This document shows, in pieces, positions 49,346-58,955 of a stretch of 64,000 bases of DNA. Below the pieces are notes generated by a model. It made no database searches, had not been told where the DNA came from, and saw nothing but the letters and a program-made list of their open reading frames with translations. Made by a program: the position numbers and the translations under genes. Every line of letters starts with the position of its first letter. Position 1 is the stretch's first letter. The DNA comes from Nemopilema nomurai (Eukaryota > Cnidaria > Scyphozoa > Rhizostomeae > Rhizostomatidae), in contig ML133420.1 of assembly GCA_003864495.1 (NCBI GenBank), positions 4,550,340-4,614,339 on the forward strand, written 5' to 3'.

Positions 49346-51728
49346 ATGTTCACTATCAATTAGCATACAAATTTATTGCGGAGGTGTTTGGAATTTTTAC
49401 CTTCTTGAGATTCATTTTACGTTAAGTATGACTATTGTACCTACTATCATCTTGTACCTATCCTAAAGGAGACAGGCACCTTTTTTTCAAGATAAATTCA
49501 CAAGATCACTCAACATAGCATACGTCTTTGAATCTATCCAATGGAAATCTTTGAATTATCATTGTAGAATTTATGATTACAAGCAAAACATGACCAAAGT
49601 CAAGATCCACGAAAGTCGTGAAATTTCGATCTCATCTTCATCTTCAGATTTTGGACCTCATCTTCATCTTTCTTCTTGTCGGAGACAATCAAGTAACGAA
49701 TGACTTCAAGCCAAATAATATAGAGGTGCATTTTCTGTAAATCTGCACATAGTGGTAAGTGGATAGGAAATACCTGGAAATAACGAGCATTAAAGGTAGC
49801 TTTTGAAAACACTTCAAATGGGAATGCTGGATGAAATTGACCTCTAAGAGGGCAATACATTCAATCCGTTGAATTTGCGTCGGTGCTTCATTTTCTATTC
49901 ACTTTGGTTATTCTACAGAAATGAATGAAAACCCTGTTTCTTTCTAAACCTCCATTGCATCTCTTGAAATCAATAAAGTGCCTGTTTTCTTCTCTGCTTT
50001 TCACTCTTTTCTCCTTCTAATAAGCTAAGAATTTCCCTTAACCTTAAGATGGTATCAGTCTCTGCTCTCGGTATGTATCCTTTAGTTACCGTTCAATGCA
50101 CTTTGGCGAACGGTAAAGGATGGAACATAGATGATCAACATATCGAATGATTCAATTTCTGGATGGCTAAGCTTATGTTTCGGGCAACACATGTAATCTT
50201 TGTTTAATTTGTACAGATCTTGTTGCAATTCTACAGAGCTTGAAAGTGATTTCTATTATCCATATTATTTTTCTATACTAGTTTGGCTGAAACCATGACA
50301 TCTCTAAGGGCATTTTGCCACTTTAAGTTTTGCATTCAAACAACAGTGTGAAAGTGATTAAAACATATACACGAGGTTTGAAACGTTGTAGAATGAATTT
50401 CTAGCTAACAGTTAGGTTGTAGCCAGAAATGAAAATTTCTGGAATGTTCAAATAATGTTAATTTGGAAACGTCCTCTAAAATGCTCTTCCGTTCATAGAG
50501 GTTGAAAAGGTCTTCAAAATTAGATTTGTCTAACAATTTAAAAGCGAGGTAGCTATAATTCAGGCCCTCAAATGGGATGTCACGATTGCGGGTTTCCTTT
50601 ATTACAGACATTTTCATTTTATCGTGGACCAATTGTCTTTCCACAAAGCAAGAGGAATCAGTGGCTGCATAATTATGGAAAGCTTGCTATGTAGCAAATG
50701 TTTTTGAGCTCAGAATTCATTGCTTGAAGCAGCTTTTTGCTGAAGGGGAATTCGAGCATTACGGTCAGTCAAGGCAATGCCGTAGATCACACCATTGTTT
50801 CTAAAAATCGAGCGTAGGCTTGTGAAAGCCCGCCATCTTTGTAAAAGAATCCTCACTTCAAGCATTTCCATTTCGAACCATGCCCTTCTTTATAGTATAG
50901 CCATTATTGAACTTTCACAACATATGAAAGCGGTAGGAAGATAAACGCTCAAACATAAAGCGATTCAATGACAATTTATCTTATGTTTTGAAAATTACAT
51001 TATAGTTGTATACATGCAGTATGCCTTTTCTCCAGTTTTGCAAATCATTGGAGAGTTTACTAAAGGCTAATGGTGGAAGATAATGGAAGATAAAGATGGA
51101 GAAGCAAGCCATAACTATTGTCATGTGACCATGCTTGCATTTGCCAGGCTAATGGCTCTGTTTCTAGTAGTTGAAGAGCCCTAATTTTGTCATTCAGTTC
51201 AAGTATACAATACTGGTTAGCGAAATTTGTAAACTGACTTACTACGCTATACCTTGTTACTATGTTCTCCAAAGTATAATAGTGCTTCGCTGAAACAGTT
51301 CATTTTAAAAGTAGTGCATACATTTGGTCTCGAAGCGCTTGTCCGGTTACGTTTAAAAGGTATAACTGTAAAGTAAAAGTCTTTTACCACCTTCTGTGAT
51401 TCAAGTTATCTGGTAGTTGTTGTTCAACGTATACAGAACATCAAGGCGTTTATTTGCACAACAAGGACAGGCGAATTGAGAGAGACTGGTTGACTTGCAC
51501 CAAAAGTTTCCTGTTGTCTAGCAATTCTTGAACCCCATCGTAAGATTGGCCCACTACTAAATGCCGTACGTAGAGAATTTCACCTTTTCTATTCTGATCA
51601 TTGAACTGTCGAAGAAAGCGGCAGCCTCACATTTCTAGACGTCTCTAATGCTCATCTTCATATAATGCATTGCTGGAGTCCTAGTTCAGTATTATACAGT
51701 AAAACTAAACAATATTCTATGCGAATGC
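49346..51728. other. gene-poor stretch with two weak minus-strand frames
   Basis: Two minus-strand frames have protein-like composition. 50405-50644 has a possible acceptor aaag and ends in TAG; its peptide includes PFEGLNYSYLAFKLLDKSNF. 51060-51272 includes FTNFANQYCILELNDKIRAL. Neither starts with ATG or shows a known domain. They might be exons of one minus-strand gene or chance. Confidence 0.25.
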
Positions 51729-51799
51729 AAGAATTGGAATGTACAAGAATTGGAATGTACAAGAATTGGAATGTACAAGAATTGGAATGTACAAGAATT
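51729..51799 (+). repeat. 16-bp tandem repeat carrying TGGAATGT
   Basis: Four and a half copies of aagaattggaatgtac. Each full unit includes TGGAATGT, the consensus bound by TEAD factors. Confidence 0.9.
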
Positions 51800-52327
51800 G
51801 GCTCATCCTGCTAAGCACTGTAAATTTTCCGGAAATATCTAATGACGTCATTAATGGATGGTACCGATGACACACAAACGTTACCCCTCCGCTATGAATG
51901 TAAGGGAGTGCATTTATTTTGGTCGGGGCCAATCCATCTGTTTCAGCCAACTGCATGCGAATGGAATTTCAAAGCATGCTGCTTAGAGGACATTTTTCAA
52001 ATTATTCTTCCTGTTGGTTGGAATGATGTTCAGTATCGTTGAGAAGACTCTCAACTAATGCAGAGCTATACGAGCATAATTGCCGCAGGACCTCTCTGCA
52101 GAGCAAAATGGCGATGAAGCTTACTAAGGAAGCGGTTAGAAGGGGAAGATCCATGTCTCCATGACTACTTCTATCTATATTCCCCCTTTTTCAATTTCAT
52201 CGCAGAGGTATGGTCGATACAACCTTCCAAAACAGCCTAAAAGCGATATTCGTTACAAAAAATCTTAGGAAACTAAAGTCGCGACTGTGTTTCACATTAT
52301 TATGTATCTTAGGATGACTTGTCACAG

Positions 52328-52716
52328 GGGTGGTCAAAACGGCTTATTGGATGATTCCGAGTGCTTTATCGATTGTTAATCCACTGAACAGTAATGACCC
52401 ACAAACCGGCTTATCAAAAGATGAGCCCTATTTCAACGGAAAACGTCAATTCCTGCCAAAGATGGCAACTGATATTCGCTTTAATCAATTTTTAGAGGAT
52501 AATGAGACAGATAGGTAATTGTCGATTTCTCCTGGAACGAAACATCTTTATAAATCTTATTACCCTGACTTTGTTTGCAAAAAGGATTTCTATTCCATAC
52601 GCTCAAAGGAACTAAGAGAAAGAGGGCCGGGAGCTATTTGTAAAATGAATGTCCTTGTTCCTGCACTCAATCAACACGAATTGCCACCAATTTGGCCGGA
52701 AATTGAAACAGTCTGA
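52328..52716 (+). pseudogene. coding-like frame broken by one stop, unknown family
   Basis: After an acceptor-like cttgtcacag, the frame reads about 62 codons (…SIVNPLNSNDPQTGLSKDEP…MATDIRFNQFLEDNETDR), meets one TAA at 52516-52518, and continues in the same frame for 65 more codons (KHLYKSYYPDFVCKKDFYSI…LPPIWPEIETV) to TGA. AATAAA follows at 52752. The stop overlaps a donor-like AG|gtaatt at 52515, so the first half could be a true exon and the second a chance frame. Alternatively the whole is a disabled gene or has a sequencing error. A strong acceptor (tttttcaatttcatcgcag) about 120 bases upstream hints at a further exon. I do not recognise the protein. Confidence 0.3.
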
Positions 52717-52751
52717 AACTAGGAAGGCACTTTCCGGCATGTTTCTTTCAC

Positions 52752-52757
52752 AATAAA
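52752..52757 (+). terminator. AATAAA signal after the interrupted frame
   Basis: It lies 36 bases after the TGA at 52714-52716, as expected for a short 3' UTR if this frame is or was a terminal exon. Confidence 0.3.
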
Positions 52758-53230
52758 ACTGCTTGTTTATTCGCTTTTAAACACTTCAGTTGACAGAAGG
52801 GCAAGGTTTGTGCCTAAAATGACGAGAAAACAATTTAAGAATGATTTTTCTTCCCCTAAGACGCACATTCAAGAGGACTCAAGTCTCCTCAGCTATGAAG
52901 AACTGTAATTTGAAAAAACTACTGTAGTAGACATGTTTTAATCCTCACAATCAATTTTGACACGATCATTGTTCTTTTAATCCTAGAATATTTCATATCT
53001 GAGCTTATTTTCAAAAAGACATCAATTCGTAAATAGAATAACACTCTCAAAAGTGAAATGGTTGATAAATTTAAACCAAACAGCAGATACGAATTAGCCT
53101 CTTTCAACTCTGTTCAATCGATTCTTATCCCACCATCTTTTGTTGGACCAATCAGATATGATGAACTCGGTCGAGGGTCATTCCTGTTTCAAGCGTATTT
53201 TTTGCCTCTGTTTTGAAGCATTTCTACTAG

Positions 53231-53437
53231 AAAAGACTGGAGTGTCTTGAGTGTTTGGAGGGCGAAGCAGAAGAGCGGCGAATGAGGGTCGAATTATTGA
53301 ATGGGCTAAGCAGAATCACGAACCGCGCACAAAAGCTGAATAAATTGGAAACGACATCAGCCGATGTAAACCACCAAAAATTAATACGGATGTTGTTGCG
53401 GGAGGATTATGAAATATTTTGTGCAAGATTCAAATAA
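53231..53437 (+). CDS. candidate terminal exon, unknown product
   Basis: A long pyrimidine tract ending tttctactag precedes a phase-0 frame of 68 codons to TAA. The peptide starts KRLECLECLEGEAEERRMRV and ends LLREDYEIFCARFK. It is rich in Glu, Arg and Leu and probably helical. The stop codon TAA overlaps the polyadenylation signal AATAAA (53433-53438). No upstream partner exon in matching phase was established. The interrupted frame at 52328-52514 would end in phase 2 and does not join. Confidence 0.35.
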   Translation, partial: KRLECLECLEGEAEERRMRVELLNGLSRITNRAQKLNKLETTSADVNHQKLIRMLLREDYEIFCARFK

Positions 53438-53438
53438 A

Positions 53439-53939
53439 TTCCAGCAACCTATTTTGATTTTAATTCTTTTCAAAGGTCAAGTCATCCATGGTTTAGGCAT
53501 AACAGACTTTCTCGAAAATCCCCTACAGACATAATGGGGCACTGATGAAAATATTTGGATTAACGTTATTGAGCAAGGAGGCCGGTTTTCATCGACGTTT
53601 CGGAACTCAGGCTGTGCCATGTTGTGATGTGTTGACTAATACGCTGTAAGGTGCAAATTAATGAGATCGTTCGAATCTTTGGACTGATAAAGAGTTTCCA
53701 AGACATTACAGGAAGTAAGTTTCAGAAAACTCTCTGTTTAAATAAAACATAAAGGAAGAGCGTTTGGTAGCTTTGACGCTGCAAGAGAATGGAGAATGAA
53801 AACACTTGAGATTCAGATCCATTTTAGCGATGACTTCATTGAAAGGGAAACGCTAAACCACAGGTGTCACTGGCCATCACCAGCTACTATAATAAACTTC
53901 ATAGATAGCGTCTAGGCTGGTTATATAAAATTCTAATAA
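53439..53939. other. no recognisable gene
   Basis: Non-coding by inspection. It separates the terminal-exon candidate from the 23/46-bp satellite. Confidence 0.5.
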
Positions 53940-55925
53940 GACTAAGCTGGCTTCCAACCTAGAGCTGAGTTAACTTCCAATATAAAATGAAGTGGGTTTC
54001 AAATGTTGACCTGACTTGGCTTCCAGTTTCGAGTTTGCTTCCAATGTGGAGCTAACTTTGCTTCAAATGTGGAGCTGAGTTGGCTTAAAATGTGGAGCTG
54101 AGTTGACTTTAAATGTGAGGTCGAGTTGGCTTAAAATATGGAGCTGACTTTGCTTAAAATGTGGAGCTGAGTTGGCTTAAAATGTGGAGCTGAGTTGACT
54201 TTAAATGTGAGGTCGAGTTGGCTTAAAATGTGGAGCTGAGTTGACTTTAAATGTGAGGTCGAGTTGGCTTAAAATGTGGAGCTGAGTTGACTTTAAATGT
54301 GAGGTCGAGTTGGCTTAAAATGGAGCTGACTTGCTTAAATGTGAGGCTCGAGTTGGCTTAAAATGTGGAGCTGAGTTGACTTTAAATGTGAGGTCGAGTT
54401 GGCTTAAAATGTGGAGCTGAGTTGACTTTAAATGTGAGGTCGAGGCTTAAAATGTGGAGCTGAGTTGACTTTAAATGTGAGGTCGAGTTTGGCTTAAAAT
54501 GTGGAGCTGAGTTGACTTTAAATGTGAGGTCGAGTTGGCTTAAAATATGGAGCTGACTTTGCTTAAAATGTGGAGCTGAGTTGGCTTAAAATGTGGAGCT
54601 GAGTTGACTTTAAATGTGAGGTCGAGTTGGCTTCAAATGTGGAGCTGAGGTGACTTTAAATGTGAGGTCGAGTTGGCTTAAAATGTGGAGCTGAATTGAC
54701 TTTAAATGTGAGGTCGAGTTGGCTTAAAATGTGGAGCTGAAGTGACTTTAAATGTGAGGTCGAGTTGGCTTCAAATGTGGAGCTGAGTTGACTTTAAATG
54801 TGAGGTCGAGTTGGCTTAAAATGTGGAGCTGAGGTGACTTTAAATGTGAGGTCGAGTTGGCTTAAAATGTGGAGCTGAGTTGACATTAAATGTGAGGTCG
54901 AGTTGGCTTAAAATGTGGAGCTGAGGTGACTTTAAATGTAAGGTCAAGTTGGCTTAAAATGTGGAGCTGAGTTGACTTTAAATGTGAGGTCGAGTTGGCT
55001 TAAAATGTGGAGCTGAGTTGACTTTAAATGCGAGGTCGAGTTGGCTTAAAATATGGAGATGAGTTGACTTTAAATGTGAGGTCGAGTTGGCTTAAAATGT
55101 GGAGCTGAGTTGACTTTAAATGTGGAGCTGAGTTGTCTTTAACTGTGAGGTCGAGTTGTCTTAAAATACGGAGATGAGGTGATTTAAATGTGAAGTCGAG
55201 TTGGCTTAGAATGTGGAGCTGCGTTGACTTTAAATGTTGAGCTAGATTGGCTTCAAATTGAAGGCTGAGTTTGCTTCGTATGTGGAGCTGAATTGGCTTC
55301 AAAGTAGAGTTCACTTTTAATGTTAAGCTAAATCGCTTAAAAGTTGGACTTGAGCTGGCTTCAAATGTGGACATAATTTGGCTATCAGTATGGACTTGAG
55401 CTGGCTTCAAATATGGATCTTAGTTGGCTTCCAGTGTGGAGCTGAGTTGGCTTCAGAAATAGACTTGAGTTGCTCTCAATGTGAAGCTGATTTGGCTTTA
55501 AATGTTGAGCTAGATTGGCTTCAAATTGAAGGCTGAGTTTGCTTCGTATGTGGAGCTGAATTGGCTTCAAAGTAGAGTTCAATTTTAATGTTAAGCTAAA
55601 TCGCTTAAAAGTTGGACTTGAGCTGGCTTCAAATGTGGACATAATTTGGCTATCAGTATGGACTTGAGCTGGCTTCAAATGTGGAGCTTAGTTGGCTTCC
55701 TGTGTGGAGTTGAGTTGGATTGCATTGTGAAGCTGATTTGGCTTTCAATATTGAGCTAGTTTGGCTTTAAATTGAAGGCTGAATTTGCTTCGAATGTAAA
55801 GCTGAGTTTTCGTTGAATATGGAGCTGAGTTGGCTTCAGAAAAAGAGTTGAATTGACTTTCAATGTCGAGCTAAGTCGGCTTTAAAGTTGGAGTTGACTT
55901 CAAATGCGGCGCTAAGATTGATTCC
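53940..55925 (+). repeat. 23-bp/46-bp dimeric satellite
   Basis: The core from about 54100 to 55200 alternates two related 23-base monomers (cores ggcttaaaatgtggagctga and gactttaaatgtgaggtcga), making a 46-base dimer. Both flanks hold diverged monomers. A 268-base segment on the right is duplicated in tandem: the stretch beginning tgttgagctagattggc occurs near 55236 and again near 55504. Minus-strand frames are open (for example at 55024-55410) because the unit lacks minus-strand stops. I do not call them genes. Confidence 0.95.
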
Positions 55926-56717
55926 AATGAATTGTGGCTGCCTTTCAGTAGCCTTTCAGTAGCATGCTCTATATCAGCTTTACTGCTTATGGTGCTGTCG
56001 GTTTTACTATACCGTACTTTAAAAACTGTTTTCCATTGGGTTGTTTTAATGGCGTCACGTTTTGGCTAGCCAATTTGGGTGCATTCGAGGCAACTAAGTC
56101 AGAATTCTTAATAAATGATACTGCAGGTTTAAGTGTAGGGTTGTCATACTGTAACGAGGGCAAGAGGGTAATTTTTTGTTAAAGTCTTTGCCAATCAAAC
56201 TTGGCATTGTCTTCGTATTAAAAAATGACTGAATCGTAATGGAAACGTTGCATGATTGACCTTCTCCATTTTGCAAACGTTTGCGGATCTTTTAGAACCG
56301 AGTGTTGCAATATTTTGTCAACACTACTTTCAATAAAATGACTAGAAGGAAAATCTTTCTAATTTAATTCATTTTACAATTATTTTATAGAGCATTGAAT
56401 TTTAGCATTGTTTGGTGGGCTCAATAATTTGAAAAAATTTGTTGTACCATTCTTTGGAGGAAAGTTCTGTTTCTTAAATTGCATGCCCAGGTCTTATGCA
56501 TCGAATTAATATAAAATCTAGAATTTCATTTTGAAGCAATACCTGGGTAAAAGCAGGTTTCAAACTTTCAACCCCTGTTAGCAACGTGCAAGTACTGCAT
56601 GCCTTGAAGTTTGAGATAGTTCAACGTTTTTCATTCTATCCGAAAAAGCGCATTTCTGTTGTGCCACGCATATATTATACGGTCGATCAAGATAAATCCC
56701 ATAATCAACCATGGGGC
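55926..56717. other. spacer between two satellites
   Basis: No gene recognised. A 72-codon ATG frame at 55964-56182 includes a hydrophobic stretch (FTIPYFKNCFPLGCF), but it has no exon context. Confidence 0.45.
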
Positions 56718-57627
56718 GCTGATTCCGGGTGAATCACATGATACTGGCTGAATCACATGATACTGATTGAATCATATGATTCTGGCTGAATCACATGATA
56801 CTGGCTGAATCACATGATACTGGCTGGATCACATGATACTGGCTGAATCACATGATACTGGCTGAATCACATGATACTGGCTGAATCACATGATACTAGC
56901 TGAATCACATGATACTGGCTGATTCATATGATACTAGCTGAATCACATGATACTGGCTGAATCACATGATACTGGCTGAATCACATGATACTGGCTGATT
57001 CATATGATACTAGCTGAATCATATGATACTAGCTGAATCACATGATACTGGCTGAATCACATGATACTGGCTGAATCACATGATACTGGCTGATTCATAT
57101 GATACTAGCTGAATCATATGATACTGGCTGAATCACATGATACTGGCTGAATCACATGATACTGGCTGAATCACATGATACTGGCTGATTCATGATACTG
57201 AATCACATGATACTGGCTGAATCACATGATACTGGCTGAATCACATGATACTGGCTGAATCACATGATTCTGGCTGAATCACATGATACTGGCTGAATCA
57301 CATGATACTGGCTGAATCACATGATACTGGCTGAATCACATGATACTGGCTGAAATCACATGATACTGCTGAATCACATGATACTGGCTATGATCACATG
57401 ATACTGGCTGAATCACATGATACTGGCTGAATCACATGATACTGCTGAATCACATGATACTGGGCTGAATCAATGATACTGGCTGAATCACATGATACTA
57501 GCTGAATCACATGATACTGGCTGATTCATATGATACTAGCTGAATCACATGATACTGGCTGAATCACATGATACTGGCTGAATCACATGATACTGGCTGA
57601 ATCACATGATACTGGCTGAATCACATG
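56718..57627 (+). repeat. 19-bp minisatellite with an E-box per unit, about 47 units
   Basis: Head-to-tail copies of tgaatcacatgatactggc. Nearly every unit contains TCACATGA, the reverse complement of TCATGTGA (the E-box bound by MITF/TFE factors). A minority of units carry TCATATGA instead. It lies about 1 kb beyond the 3' end of the dehydrogenase gene. Confidence 0.95.
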
Positions 57628-58701
57628 AATTCTGTTATAGGAATTGCAGAACAATATTTTCATTAAGTATTAAATGTAAAGTGGCTCAATTTCTTGTTAT
57701 GGCAATAGTCTTTTGTCCTTTTATAGAGGCAGAGAGGAGAGGTGAACGCACGGTTGCCATTATCTCCTTTAGTTTAGCTTTCAACTTTGCATTAAATGCC
57801 TGCATGAAAAACAGCCATAGGGCTTCTATGATCATACAGTAGAGATGATTGCTGACTCATTGCAGGAATGATGTGCGCCTCGTGCATATGAAATGTGACT
57901 AAATCATAAATATGCAAAGGTGAATTAGGGGAGAAAAACCGACTTGAGTAAACATCTACCAACACTCTCGCCGCTTCTGATGCTAGTAACATGTCATCAT
58001 TAATGGTCTGTTTCAAAGCTGTCTTCTGCCCAAAGAGTAATTCGACATTTCAAAGTAGTTTACTGGCAGGAAGGTCATTTTACGTCTCACCTGGATAAGG
58101 CCCGATGATAAAATTCCAAATTACATATATTACATAACAACAGACGTTCAATTTGATCTCAAAAATGAGGTGGGGAACAGTTTATGAACTTTTCATACCC
58201 ACTGCTGATCGACAAAGTAAGGGGTATTATTAATGATGAAGGCCCACCCATTATGTTAATTTAGATAATGATGATTTATTCTAGGGATATAGGAAAAAGT
58301 AGGGGAAAAAATAACAGAAAAGATAATCAGAAATCGCTTACTTTGAAGAACATGTAAAAGATTTAGCTAGAGTTTTATGAAAAGCCCAGTAGTTTCATAA
58401 GAGGCCCTCGCTGAGAAGATTTTGATGTTGGTAACAGACCATGAGCACCAATGCAGAGTGTGAGCAGACATTGAAAGTATCATATCATAGAATGATGAAC
58501 TAAATATCAGAACAGGGCTTTAATAACTTTTCCTTGCGACAATCACTTCAGCCCATGGAAGATAAATTACTAGAATGTTGGATCTTGAGAAACACAATTC
58601 TTTGATCAGCGAGGTCTAAAACTATAAAACAATGCAGTAGATGAAACAAATCAACTTGGAACACATTCCAGCGAAAACGTTGAAAAGCGCCCAAAGGCAA
58701 T
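57628..58701. other. 3' flank of the dehydrogenase gene
   Basis: It contains the predicted 3' UTR. On the minus strand an ATTAAA lies near 58519-58524 and an AATAAA near 58271-58276; either could direct polyadenylation. No other gene seen. Confidence 0.45.
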
Positions 58702-58955
58702 TCAGACTTGTATAAACCAGGGCGTGTACGTGCCTTCCTCAAATTCAGGCACCATTTCAGTGAAAGCATCTTCGCATGCCATGCGGATTCGTTCAGCGGT
58801 TGCTGGTACCTCCAGTTCGAAGACTGCACTGTGGCCAGCATCCTTGCGAGCATAACCAATCGCATCTTTCACAGCAAAATACACAGATGTACCAAGAAAT
58901 AGGGGTGGCTCTCCCACAGCTCTCGATGAGTAGACAGCTCTAACGTTTGGAGAAC
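58702..58955 (-). CDS. XDH: XDH terminal exon ([10 protein letters not shown] to PWFIQV stop)
   Basis: Begins after gcatgacag, includes [20 protein letters not shown] with the catalytic Glu, and ends in TGA at 58704-58702. The acidic loop before the C-terminus ([10 protein letters not shown]) is shorter than the cysteine-containing loop of vertebrate enzymes. Confidence 0.93.

Noticed and set aside
55024..55678. Two related minus-strand frames of 128 and 97 codons that begin with the same residues
   Set aside because: They are the translation of the 23-base satellite and its 268-base duplication, not a gene pair.
39916..57627. CRISPR array
   Set aside because: Units are directly adjacent with no unique spacers, and the context is eukaryotic.
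58548..58865. 105-codon minus frame overlapping the last dehydrogenase exon
   Set aside because: It is a different frame of the same strand; the dehydrogenase frame explains the conservation.
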